Positions 31,500 through 42,706 of a stretch of 64,000 bases of DNA are shown here, piece after piece. The notes under the pieces were generated by a model, which worked only from the letters and a program-made list of their open reading frames with translations, was not told the origin of the DNA and did no database searches. Position 1 is the stretch's first letter. Each line of letters opens with the position of its first letter. The stretch spans positions 8,966,896 to 9,030,895 of the forward strand of contig OY986963.1 of NCBI GenBank assembly GCA_963920575.1. The letters are read 5' to 3'. The position numbers and the translations under genes are program-made. The DNA comes from Narthecium ossifragum (taxonomy: Eukaryota > Streptophyta > Magnoliopsida > Dioscoreales > Nartheciaceae).

Positions 31500-32340
31500 T
31501 ATCGTGCAATAAGGTTTAGAGATATTTGTGTGTCAATAAAGCACTTGATCAAATTTCCTTGGGCAGGCCCTCAATCTCAACAAGCCACAACCTGGAACCG
31601 TTCAAAATTTGGACTGCCACCGGTGAGTCCGATTCCACCACTAGCCTTCGACAGCCCCGAACACGAGCCTCCTCTAGCGCCATGGAGATCGCCACTAACT
31701 CCCCTAAAACCGGTCCAACTCCTACCAGTCGCTCCACCGCTCAATCAATGGTAGTTGCACTCCGCTCGACGATCCCCACCACTACTCCACCAGAGCTCGG
31801 ATCAAGCGACACATCCATTTGCACCACAAGAGAACCCACTGGGTTGTCAACTCTCGTCGAGGAAGAAATAAAGGTCTTGAGGAACTCACGGACCAATTTT
31901 GGCATCTTGCATGCGGTGCACCGCACTGGCCGTTTCCACTCCTCCAAATATAATCCCATTCCTATCTATCCATATAAAAAACATACCATATTCAAGAATG
32001 GCCTTCACTTTCCTTGAATTGACTCAGTTCACAAAATCCGACAGCAAACCAAAGATCACATCAATATCCCAACGGGAACATGCAAGCCCTTCCTTCTCAA
32101 AGACAATCTTGAAGACCTCAAAGACAAAGTGACACCCAAGGAGGGCATGAGCGGTGGACTCCTCTCTCCCACATCTCTGGCAATCCCGATCATGAGAAAG
32201 CCCCAACCTCCACAGTTTTTCTTTAATAGGGATTCATCGATGCATAACGTGTCATATAAACTGGCGAATCCAAGGACCTGCCGGGACTCTCCAAATGTTA
32301 GACCAGCTCTCTTCCTTCTCAAGGCCATAGGGTGAAAACT
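31500..32340 (-). pseudogene. LINE ORF2 3' part: zinc-binding and RNase H
   Basis: On the minus strand the zf-RVT segment reads LSHDRDCQRCGREESTAHAL and LGCHFVFEVFKIV (C-x2-C and H-x3-C style). RNase H follows in other frames: VQMDVSLDPSSGGVVVGIVE, then GELVAISMALEEARVRGCRR and LVVESDSPVAVQIL, with D, E and D positions present. There are stops between the parts. The zinc-binding part and its upstream sequence recur at 40207-40560. Confidence 0.75.
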
Positions 32341-32741
32341 TTTCCTGCGAAGCCATCAAATATATAGAAGCAGATGAAACCTTTCCAGAACTGTTAAAAC
32401 ATTTCCAGAGCTGCTAAACACCCCCCCCCCCCCTGACACCGCCCCCCTCCTGACACAAATCCCACTTTCCCCTTATACCCCCCTTTCTTTTTCTCTCCCC
32501 TGATTTCTCCCCTTCATTTCCGGGGGGGTTTTTTTTCTCAATTTTGTGTTGTACTTTTTAAAATTTTTTCTTTCATTAGTTTTGTTTTTTTTAATCAGTT
32601 TCCTTTATTTTTTCTTTATCAATTTTATTTCCTTTTTTTATCAGTTTTGTTTTCCTTTTTGGATAAATAATTTTTTATTATATGTTTGTAATCTTTTGTT
32701 TATTTTTTAGTTGTAGTTTTTGGGAGTCATTATTTGTAAAA
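31986..32741. repeat. Left copy of a segmental duplication (partner 40207-40970)
   Basis: CAAGAATGGCCTTCACTTTC opens both copies and TTGTAGTTTTTGGGAG closes both, 8.2 kb apart in the same orientation, with small differences and variable C and T runs between. It contains the LINE zinc-binding segment plus about 400 bp of T-rich sequence. It may be two insertions of one element rather than a true duplication. Confidence 0.85.
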
Positions 32742-33568
32742 ATTTTAAAAAGTATAAAAATATGGATCAAAATAAAATGTATATATATGAAAATAACAAA
32801 AATACTAACAGTTAAAAAATGTATTGTGTTTTGTGAAAAGCCTCATAAACCAATATTGATTTAACCATGTTTAGAAAAGAGTACATGTAACAATACACAA
32901 AAAAAAAAGTAGACAAAAATATATAAAAATACAAATTCGAATCCTTCGTACCACAAATGAACATATGTCATATAGCGAGCGGCACATCCTTTAATTTCGT
33001 ACGATGAATGTTGCCACCACCACGTTGAAATGGGTGGTACATGATAATGAGGGTGTTAGAAAACTTGCACGAAGTGATTGTCAATATGGGCGATAACTAT
33101 TTCTCGACGCTCTTGGTTTAGAACTGGAGAAGTCCTTAATGGCAAGTGAGTAAAACAACTCCTAACATTCTTGGACTTTTTTCCCTCAAAATGGAATAAA
33201 TACCCGAAACTTCTTGTGACCGGTTTAATTGCCGAATTGGGTCCAAACAAAGGACCCCCAGACTCTTTCCCCAAGAAATAATAAATAAAACAGATTAAAA
33301 AATAAACAAAACCGATCAAAAAATAAAAAAAATAAAAATAAAACAAAACTGAAAAAAAAGAAACTCATAAAAGGAAGGGGAGGAGAAAAAGAAAGAAAGA
33401 AAAAAAAACCCAATGGCATAATAGTAAAATGCATAATGATAGTGGCCGTGTAGAGGGAGAGGGGGGGGGAGTAGCAATTTGCATATCTCTTCCCCTCCCT
33501 GCACCCCGCACCCCGCATTAATGGAAATACTCCAACAACCGACCTTTGCACCATTCACCTCCTTCCAT
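32742..33568. other. A/T-rich spacer, no gene recognised
   Basis: Contains A-rich tracts (33275-33410) and T-rich sequence. The Phe-rich minus-strand frames at 33056-33558 are explained by these runs. Confidence 0.5.
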
Positions 33569-34550
33569 TAAGACTCTAAGGGCACCTATATCATCTCTCC
33601 TAAAAGAGCCAAATACTTAAAATATAGGAGCTATAGTGCATGTTTGGTCAAAAAATGGACTGCATCAGCTCTTGTAAGGATTACTCTAAACTAGAAATTG
33701 CTACAGTGATACTCTACACACTCTAGATGTAGAGTATCACTGTAGCAACTATATCCACTATTTAATCATATAATATGAACTTTTGACATTCTCTAATCCT
33801 TTACCCAAATCTATTTTATCTTTTATCCCAACCCATATTGTCTAATGAATAAGAAATAATAAGATATTATGATTTTCATATTCTAATAATTTCAAGTAAT
33901 AACAAATAACTATTCTATAGTTATTTAATAATAAAATGTGACTTTTTTACTTTTCAAAAAAGATTCTCAAAACACATTTATCCTTTCATCTCTTCTCCGA
34001 TGAATAAGAAATAATAATACATTAAGATTTCCAAATTTTAAATTAATATATATTACTATTATATAGTTATTTGAATATATGACTATTCTCAAATATATTT
34101 ATGAATATAATATGACCAATAAATAATAAATAAAATATATAAAGAAATAATGAAAGTATGAATATTTAAGTGGTATAGAGAATGGTTTAGAGTATCTTAT
34201 GAGAAGTGTTGTTGGATGAATAATCAGTAAACTAGAAAAGTGGCTCTTTTTAGTGTAGTCTAGAGAAATAATGAAAGTATGAATATATTATTATTATATA
34301 ATTAATACAATATGCTACTGTTGTTGTCAAATATATTTATCAACGTATAATATGATCAATGGATAAGAAATAGAAAATATAAAAAAAGAATGAAAATATT
34401 AATATTTAAGTCTGATAGAGAATGGATTATTAGAGTATCTGATGCAGAGTGATGCTGGATAGAAAATCTGTAAACTAAATAAATGGATTTTTCTACTGTA
34501 TTTTAGAGAATTTGTTAAGAAGAGCTGATGTTGATGCTCTAACAGCCAAG
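33569..34550. mobile_element. AT-rich MITE-like element with degenerate ends
   Basis: The left end GGGCACCTATATCATCTCTCC and the inverted right end AGAGCATCAACATCAGCTCT are similar. Internal segments GAATGG..TTTAGAGTATCTTATG and GAATGG..TTAGAGTATCTGATG recur near 34180 and 34420. The exact boundaries and target duplication are not clear. Confidence 0.45.
33698..33748. repeat. Perfect hairpin: 21-bp arms, 9-nt loop
   Basis: Arms 33698-33718 and 33728-33748 are exact complements, containing CTACAGTGATACTCTACA. It lies within the MITE-like element and would form a stable RNA hairpin if transcribed. Confidence 0.95.
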
Positions 34551-34664
34551 TCCTCAATGCCATTACTAACATTAATATAGATCGACCATATGGACAAAGA
34601 GAGGACGCATCCCCACCCATCGAAGTAAAGACTAATGTTGCTCTGCCTCCCCACTTGCCAAGAG

Positions 34665-35025
34665 TAGGGGTGAGTATTCGGTAAATACCGAACCGAAATA
34701 CTGAATACCGAAATACCGAAATTTTTTCAGTACATCAAATTAAAAACCGAACCGAACCGAATTCATGCAAAAACCGAACCGAATCAAAAAAACCGAAATA
34801 ATTTGTAGTTTTTTACTCTACAATATAAAACCGAACCGAAATAAGGTATATAACTTTAAAAATTTTGATATTTTGGTATTTATCAAATTTTAAAAATAAA
34901 AATCGAATACAGAATTTTTAACCAAAAAAAAAAAACCGAACCGAACCGAATATACCGAAAAACGGAACCGAATTGTTCGATTCGGTTCGATTCTAGGAGT
35001 TCGGTTCGATTTTTGCTCACCCCTA
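34665..35025. mobile_element. MITE of the TAGGGGTGAG / CTCACCCCTA type
   Basis: Ends TAGGGGTGAG and CTCACCCCTA are inverted 10-bp repeats. The interior is full of ACCGAACCGAA words in both orientations. I recall many plant genomes carrying sequences of this kind. The 8-bp flanks do not match well, so the target duplication is unproven. Confidence 0.65.
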
Positions 35026-35340
35026 GCGCAAGACATTAGTGGCACAGCGTAGGTCACGCCAGTGAATCGATACATGCTTACGATTCCTGGCTGCAGGAAG
35101 AGAACCTTGCCGCGGGTACTTAACCTTTGCAAGCAATTTCCACACATTTGGTTTTGGATCCGAGAACCTCGTTTTGAGACCCAACTGCCATACATCAAGA
35201 TCTTTAAAACCCAAAGCCACAAATTTCTTTCAGGGTACGGACAACCTCCAATGCCACTCTGCTTAAGCCAGACCTTCTACCGCACCAAATAAAGCCCCGG
35301 CAGATCCGCTCCATTCTACTGTGTATGCTCTTTGAGTAGT
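35026..35340 (-). pseudogene. LINE-like ORF2 fragment
   Basis: The minus-strand frame reads LGFKDLDVWQLGLKTRF then DPKPNVWKLLAKVKYPR, resembling the GLGFRDLxxxNxALLxK..WxxxLKAKY region that follows the reverse transcriptase in plant LINEs. It abuts the right end of a MITE, and no other LINE domain is attached. Confidence 0.45.
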
Positions 35341-36360
35341 CCATTTTTTATGTGAAAATAATCTTAGGAGTAAAATAATCAAAATATTCATTGAATATAA
35401 CATCTTTTAAATTTTAAAAAAAAAAGCTTAGTCTAAGGCTACATCAGAAAAGTAGTGTGCCCTTCAAATCTTCAATAGAGGCCCACTACTGTACACGAAT
35501 GACCAACACGATCGGCCCATTCATTGCTATTCTAGGAACGCACAAGAACTACGGCCCAAACAGCTCTGGATTGGTCGTCAAACTCCTCGGGAGTCTGGCC
35601 CTATCGTTTCCCATTCAGGACATCAAGAGCTATATGATGAGGGCCCGATTGTAACAATCGCTATGCCTATATGAGGGTCCGATTGTAACCCATTAGCACT
35701 CGCGGCCCAAATACCCATCAAGATAGCCCTCATCATCTGTGCTTTCAGCACCCATGCAGCTTCCACGACAGACCCCCTGCAACCATTAGCTAAAGTTGTT
35801 GTAACTTAAATCAGCTCTTGTTCTTCCCCTTTGCAGCTTTACAACTCCGGGTGCAAAGACTAAAAAATCTTATCCGATCGATGGTCACTCCTGAGGATTT
35901 AATCTACGCCAAATTTTTTGTTTAAATTGACAACTAATCACTCAATAGATTTTTTTGCCGTTTAGAAAACAAGGCACGAGGCAAAAAATATTTTGGCAAA
36001 AAAATATTTAAAATGTACATTGTAATATTTGTGGCAAAAAAAAATATTGAGAAGGAGAAGAGCAGCCCGTGCACCCTCTCCGTCGCTCCAGCACACGGCA
36101 TCGCTCATGATCCGATCCAAAGGGGACCGTCCGTCGCCAGATCCGGGGAAGTGTCCGTCACCCACTGCCATGCGCAGCCTCAAGTTCGAGGCATCAACCC
36201 CAACATCTAACAGATTCTCGTGCCCATGACACAGTTGGTCGCAATTATCATCCAAGAAAATTTGTTTAAGAGTAATGACCAAATAAAACAGCTATTTTTA
36301 AAAAAATTACAAATCAAAAATAAGTGGAAAAAAGAAAACAGAGAAAATAAAAAAGGGGTG
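35341..36360. other. No recognisable gene
   Basis: Mixed AT-rich sequence. A GC-richer block (36050-36230) has open frames on both strands with no recognised motif. Confidence 0.5.
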
Positions 36361-36397
36361 GCTTGAGAGAAAAACCTAGGTTCTCTCTCTCAAGCCG
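36361..36397. repeat. 37-nt imperfect palindrome
   Basis: GGCTTGAGAGA and TCTCTCAAGCC flank a CCTAGG core. It opens the GC/CT-rich repeat region. Confidence 0.7.
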
Positions 36398-37400
36398 CCG
36401 CCATCTCCTTCATCCTCTCCCATCCCTCTTTTTCTTCTCGTCTCCTTCTCTCTCGGTGTACCGGGCGCCAAGCCCGACGCCTCACATCGCCGGAGTCGTC
36501 CCCGTGCCAAGCCCTCCAAGCCACCACCATCTCCTTCATCCTCTCCCATCCCTCTTTTTCTTCTCGTCTCCCTCTCTCCCGGTGTACCGGGCGCCAAGCC
36601 CGACGCCTCACATTGCCGAAGTCGTCCCCGTGCCTAGCCCTCCATCTCCGCCGGTCTAACGCCTCTCTCCACCAGATCCCCCTTCCGGCCCAGGCCTCGA
36701 GCAGCGAGAAGTCCGGCGACCCACCATGTGAAAGACGCCTCCAAGCGACGACGATCTCCTCCATCCCCGCCGGTCTAATGCCGCTCTCAGCCAGATCCCC
36801 CTTCTGGCCCAGGCCTCGAGCGGCGAGAAGTCCGGCGACCCATCATTTGCAAGCCTCCTCCAAGCGACGACGATCTCCTCCAACGCCGCTGGCCCAGGCC
36901 TCGAGCAGCGAGAAGTCCGGCGAGCCACCATGTGCAAGTCGTCCCCTTGCCAAACCCGACTACGATCTCTTCCATCCAACGCCGGCTCCAAGGTCTTCCT
37001 CTTCTCCTCCAACACGAGACTGGACTCCTCGCCTCCGTCCTCCAACGTCGGCTCCAACCTCGTCCTCTTCTCCTCGGCGCCAGTCGCGGGCAAAGCCTCG
37101 TCCTAATGGGAGGATGACGTCGCTCGCCGGCTCCAACATCTTCCTCTTCTCCTCTAACGCGAGACTGGACTCCTCGCCTCCGTCCTCCAACATCGGCTCC
37201 AACCTCGTCCTCTTCTCCTCGGCACCAGTCACGGGCAAAGCCTCGTCCTAATGGGAGGATGATGTCGCTTGCCGGCTCCAACGTCTTCCTCTTCTCCTCC
37301 AACACGAGACTGGACTCCTCACCTCCGTCCTCCAACGTCAGCTCCAACCTCGTCCTCTTCTCCTCGGCGCTAGTCACGAGCAACGCCTCATCCTAATGCG
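36398..37400. repeat. GC-rich tandem repeat region (126-bp, about 130-bp and 145-bp units)
   Basis: CCATCTCCTTCATCCTCTCC at 36401 recurs at 36527 (126-bp spacing). A GGCCCAGGCCTCGAGC unit recurs near 36687, 36807 and 36893. A 145-bp unit opening GGGAGGATGA(C/T)GTCGCT starts at 37108 and 37253, a third variant starts at 37398, and a preceding copy begins near 36966. Because 145 is not a multiple of three, the long open frames on both strands are repeat products and not genes. Confidence 0.85.
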
Positions 37401-37633
37401 AGGATGACGTCACCGGTGGCAGCATCAGCCACAATCGGTACCCTCCACCGTCGATACTGCCGCAAGACTGGACTCCTCTCCTCTTTGAAGACCGGCTTCC
37501 ACCTTCGCATCACCTCTCCTCCGTGAACCGGCTTCCACCTTCGCATCACCTCTCCTCTGTGAACGCCGCTATCCCAACCCATGCTACTCTCTCTCTCTCA
37601 TACACTCTCTCCCATAACCACCCAGACCCCTTC
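37401..37633. other. GC-rich tail of the repeat region
   Basis: Contains a doubled CCGGCTTCCACCTTCGCATC and a CT microsatellite, then the target site of the solo LTR. No gene. Confidence 0.6.
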
Positions 37634-39995
37634 TGTCGCGCCCCGACCCGCGAAAGCCCAACCGGGCCGGGCGACGCGAACCGGAACCTAACAAAACGCG
37701 GAAAACAAAGCTGGCGAGGGTTCACTCTAACCTATCGGTCTCCCTAGCAGTTCACCAAAGCACCCTCAATTAAAACAATATTAATTAGCAAAACCTCGAA
37801 CCTCAGATTAAAACTCAAAGTGTTGATTATACAAATCCTCGGAGAGGGGAAGATTCAAAATACAACATCACTCCCGTAGGAGACTAACTAACATAGGATA
37901 AAAGCTGTAAAGGATCACCACCTCTCAAAAGCCACCAGGCGCCGCCGCACCGCCGACCAACTGCCCGGTAGGGGCCAAAGAAGAAGAACCGACGCCTGCA
38001 CCAGCAAAACGCAGCCCCGGGTAGGTGTGAGCACTAAGCTCAGTAGGCATCTACACTACGACACACAGAAGAAAGAGGGAAACGCAACAGTGTCGCCCTC
38101 AAGCCAGACTCGAGTGAGCTACAATGGTCCCATTACCATTCACCGGTGATCTCTAGGCATATCCAACCATGGTCACCCCAACGGACTGGGCCCATCCTGG
38201 ATACGCATAGTGTCGCAGGGTTCCAGCTGTGGTCACCCGTTATTCACTGGGCCCACACTGATGCCCCTGCTGGCAGGAACGGACATTGCCCAAAGAATAA
38301 GACCCGCCATCGATGGCATCCTCGACACCTGACTTGAGACCGACACGACCTCTAATCATCATCAAGCAACAGGTGTATCAGTCCTCTAGGCCTATCATCA
38401 AATTCGACTGGACACCACAATTCAAACCGGGTCCAAACCACCCAACCCCGGTCCTAGGGCTAAGTCCGAGCTTCCAGCCTCGGGACGGCGACCCAAAGAT
38501 CACCCACGCCCTAACCAATGCAACTAATGCACACAACAACAATGCATGCTATGACATACACAGATAAATGGAAAGGCATGCAACAGTATGTCAAGCATCA
38601 TATAAGTCTACTGGATCGCTGCAGCGGTACTACCAACCGCTGCCAGCCGATCCGCAGCGGGTCCCGGCATTACGACGGTACCGCGACCGTCCACCGCGGA
38701 CTCCTGCAACGGGAAGCAACCCTGAAAACCGTCGATGAACAGTACACAATATAATATCATATTCCGAAATATTATATTATATTCAAACACCCAAAACCAC
38801 TACTTAAGGGCTAATTGACCCCGTCGATCCGACGTCCAAACGACGTCGGATTCAAGATCCCACTTAGCCACCAGTAGGTGTATAAACCAGGATCATCACA
38901 TCCAATAATCATAATCATCCAACGGTTGGATTAACGGGAAAACGCTAATCAAAATTGTTAATCAAACTAACTTACCCATTAATTGCTGCAACGCAGCCCT
39001 TCAGCAAACAATTCATAAGAAATCATACATAAATCGGAAAAATATGAAACAAGATGGAATGGAAAGCTAACGAATAGCTCTACAACTATTATGTTTATGA
39101 AAAGCCATGATCATGTACTCTCCGGCCGGAAAACTCGTCGCAAGCCGGTTGTTTCTCAAGAACAGCAGAAAACCAGAAATCCGAGACTAATCTTGCATAA
39201 AACCTACTCAAATCTCAATTGATTAACATGAAACTTAAATCAGTTATTCTAACAGGTATAAGGAATCCAACAAAGCAAGGATCAACAAGATCCAACGGCT
39301 AGAACTCAAGAAAACCCGAAATAAACACCAGTAGGTATAACCCTACCTAGCTGCGCTTTCCTCGGCTGATTCCCCGCGATTTGATCACCGACAAGCTTCC
39401 AAACCACTTCAGGGATCTTCCTCTCGTTGTCACGAATCCAACGAGCCTAAGAACACCGAAAAAGATGGACGGAGGAGGGAGAAAGGAGAGGATGAAGCTT
39501 GGCTGCCGGAACAGGGGAAGAAGCAGAGCTTCGGGAGAGAAAGAAAGAAGGGAGAAGAAAGAGAGGAGAAGGAGGAAGAGGAGGGGAAGAAAGGAGGGGA
39601 AAGGGGGAGGGGACAGCCGGGAAAGAGGGGTGAGGGGAGGGGAGGGAAAGTCCTCGCGAAGCAGAAAAACCAACCGACCTATGAATGATCGATCCTTCCT
39701 CAAGGGAGGATCGATCCTTCATGACGATTCACAAGGCTTTCTGGCACGAAGAGGATCGATCCCTTAGCCATAGAGGATCGATCCTTTGTGTGCTGAAAGC
39801 TAAACTTGGGTAAGAACTTAAGCCCAAGTCCGGATCTTTCGATCCCGGGTCCACCTAGCCATTCTAAACAAACACTAATACATACAAGGCCAGTGTGTGC
39901 ACACGCGGGTGTGAAACAAACCAACAAGGCGCAATTTACCAAATTGCCCTTGCGGTCTACAACGAGCCACAGGGGTAGAGGGGCAGGTCCTCACA
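37634..39995 (-). mobile_element. Solo LTR of the gypsy family (copy 3) with perfect target duplication
   Basis: It starts TGTCGCGCCCCGACCC and ends GGTCCTCACA, flanked by identical CCTTC (37629-37633 and 39996-40000). Length is 2362 bp, close to copy 1 (2337 bp). Shared blocks include CAAAACGCAGCCCCGGGTAGG near 38005 and GTGTGCACACGCGGGTGTG near 39893. A GGATCGATCC cluster lies at 39683-39785. There are no internal sequences. Purine-rich 39450-39650 gives spurious charged open frames. Confidence 0.93.
39683..39785. repeat. GGATCGATCC cluster in gypsy LTR copy 3
   Basis: AATGATCGATCCTT, GAGGATCGATCCTTC, AGGATCGATCCCTT and GAGGATCGATCCTTTG occur within 103 bp. Confidence 0.9.
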
Positions 39996-40000
39996 CCTTC

Positions 40001-40206
40001 ACTCCCAGAACCAACCGTATGTAAAACTGCTGCCACGTGAGCCTACACATATAATCTCCTTCTCCTAGGTTATATAAAGCAAACATATCTCCTAGGTTAT
40101 ATAAAGCAAACTCAGGAAAAATATAAAAACAAACCTAGGAGTGTGTACATGTAAACAACTTTAATAAGGAAAACGATTATAACCGTTTTTGCTCCTTATA
40201 AAATTG
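40001..40206. repeat. Short tandem duplication and spacer
   Basis: CTCCTAGGTTATATAAAGCAAAC occurs in outline twice (near 40062 and 40089, 27-bp spacing). The stretch ATAACCGTTTTTGCTCCTTAT near 40178 recurs at 44331 and in variant form at 44675. Confidence 0.7.
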
Positions 40207-40970
40207 ATACCATATCCAAGAATGGCCTTCACTTTCCTTGAATTTACTCTGTTCACAAAACCCGACAGCAAGCCAAAGATCTCATCAATATCCCAACGGG
40301 GACATGCAAGCCCCTCCTTCTCAAAGACAATCTTGAAGACCTCAAAGGAAAGTGACACCCAAGGAGGGTATGAGCTATGGACTCCTCCCTCCCACATCTC
40401 TGGCAATCCAGATCATGAGAAAGCCCCAACCTGCACAGTTTTCCTCTAATAGGGATTTGTCGATGCATAACGTGCCATATAAACTGGTGAATCCGAGAAC
40501 CTGCCGGGACTCTCCAAATATTAGACTAGTTCTCTTCCTTTCCAAAACCATAGGGCGAAAGCTTTTCCTGCAAAGCCATCAAATATATAGAAGCAGATGA
40601 AACCTTTGAAGAACTGTTAAAACATTTCCAGAGCCGCTAATCGCCCCCTCCTCTGACACCGCACCCCTCCTGACACAAATCCCACTTTCCCCTTATACCC
40701 CCCCCCCCCCCCCCCACCAATTCTCTTTCTCTCCCCTTCATTTCCGAGTTTTTTTTTCTATTTTTCTCAATTTTGTGTTGTGCCTTTTTAATTTTGTTCT
40801 TTTTTTCTTTCATTAGTTTTTTTAATCAGTTTTCTTTATTTTTTTCTTTATAAATTTTATTTCTTTTTATCAGTTTTGTTTTTCTTTTTGGATAAACAAT
40901 TTTTTATTATATGTTTGTAATCTATTGTTTATTTTTTTTTTGTAGTTTTTGGGAGCCATTATTTGTAAGA
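40207..40970 (-). pseudogene. Right copy of the segmental duplication, with LINE zinc-binding fragment
   Basis: Minus-strand frames read LSHDLDCQRCGREESIAHTL and LGCHF, the same zf-RVT segment as at 32024-32206. The match to 31986-32741 continues through the poly-C and T-rich sequence. The RNase H part present in the left locus is absent here, because the duplication begins inside the element. Confidence 0.8.
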
Positions 40971-41016
40971 CCATCCGCATCAGCTTCCCTATCCATCTTC
41001 CCTAAAATACTCCAAT

Positions 41017-41216
41017 NNNNNNNNNNNNNNNNNNNNNNNNNNNNNNNNNNNNNNNNNNNNNNNNNNNNNNNNNNNNNNNNNNNNNNNNNNNNNNNNNNNN
41101 NNNNNNNNNNNNNNNNNNNNNNNNNNNNNNNNNNNNNNNNNNNNNNNNNNNNNNNNNNNNNNNNNNNNNNNNNNNNNNNNNNNNNNNNNNNNNNNNNNNN
41201 NNNNNNNNNNNNNNNN
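41017..41216. other. Assembly gap of 200 Ns
   Basis: Exactly 200 undetermined bases just right of the segmental duplicate. Flanks (GACCATCCGCATCAGCTTCCC on the left) suggest a MITE spans the gap. Confidence 0.99.
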
Positions 41217-41603
41217 GGGGCCAATTTCCCTAAAAGTTAAACCCATTTTACACCTAAAAGAGGGTAATATTACCCTCGTATAATTTTTACTCCCTCAACC
41301 TAAACACAAGGAGCTAAAAAATTACAGCTCTAATACACCTATACCAAATCACCCAAAAAATTATACATGTTATTGTTATACCGTCATGATTGGATCTTCT
41401 ACTGTATATTCATGTAAAGCATGCAATAATATAATGTAAAAATAAATCATATCTTTCGTCATCGTGTACGTAATACGATGACCCCATTCACCGTTACCTT
41501 CACTGCACCGTTTACTTAGGACGGTAGGTTGGACTGGCCTTCTCTCTCTTAATCTCACGGACCTATTAGGCTTAAAACCGTGAGCGGAGAAAAGGATCAG
41601 GAC

Positions 41604-41656
<53 letters not shown>

Positions 41657-42370
41657 CAATCAAAGTGTCCAATCATTAAGGGACTAGAACTCTAATCGAG
41701 GTAAAACTCCAAAACATAGGTTGAGTGGGAATATGACTCTAATAAATTGAGTTCTTTTAGTAGAATAATCAGGACTTGACCCAAGAGTTAAACCTAATCA
41801 AGTTATAATTAGATCATAATAATCAGGAATTAAATCCAACAGTTATCTCTTACATATGCGGTGCATTTGCACAGCTAAGCTCGGATTTAAAATAAAAAAC
41901 ACAAAAGAAAGCTAGTTTGGCAGTGAACATATGACTTGAGAACTCGGACTAAGTCATAGATAATATTAGTCATAGCGATGTAAAAGTTGACTATTAAACT
42001 ATCAAGATGCATGGCAAGACACGCAGCATATATAGGACTAGTACTCACTTTTTAGTTATTGCTAATATAAAATTTTAACAAACTCCCTGTAGTTTGTCTG
42101 GTTAGATGGCTGGGTTGATCCGTAGATGGTCCAGGGTTCGAAAATTGGTCATAGTTTTTTGTTCACTGCCATCATAAAGCATAGCCAATAAAACTTAGGG
42201 TATATAAAATAATAATAATATAAGTCTTAGCATTAGCATAATATAATATTAATAGAACTTAGGTTGATATGAATTAATGCAGCTTTATATAAAGCAAACT
42301 TAGAAAATATATATAAAAAAACTTAGGGGATATGAATTAACACAGGTTAACCGAAACTGCTCCTTATGAG
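41217..42370. other. AT-rich spacer with a (TA)n microsatellite
   Basis: (TA)n at 41607-41655. No coding sequence recognised. Confidence 0.6.
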
Positions 42371-42706
42371 ATTGATAATATAATATAATATATCCATTGT
42401 TGATGGTCCCGTCATGTGACAGTAACTACAACGGATAAGGCTAGAATTTTAATAGATATGGAACAGGAACCCACCCACCTCTCTTGATTAAGATTTGATT
42501 TGGTCCAATCTCTCTTAGTTCGTTCTTTAATAACTTCATAGGATAATATAATATAATATATCCATTGTTGATGGTCCCGTCATGTGACAGTAACTACAAC
42601 GGATAAGGCTAGAATTTTAATAGATATGGAACAGGAACCCACCCACCTCTCTTGATTAAGATTTGATTTGGTCCAATCTCTCTTAGTTCGTTCTTTAATA
42701 ACTTCA
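42371..42706. repeat. 168-bp tandem duplication, visibly identical
   Basis: The unit containing TCCATTGTTGATGGTCCCGT (42393 and 42561) and ending TTTAATAACTTCA (42538 and 42706) is present twice head to tail. No difference is seen apart from the AT-run at the joint. Confidence 0.92.

Noticed and set aside
36656..37383. Long Glu/Arg-rich minus-strand ORFs up to 198 residues
   Set aside because: They arise from the 145-bp GC-rich tandem repeat read in alternating frames.
40911..41246. Open frames across the second run of Ns
   Set aside because: Artefact of undetermined bases.
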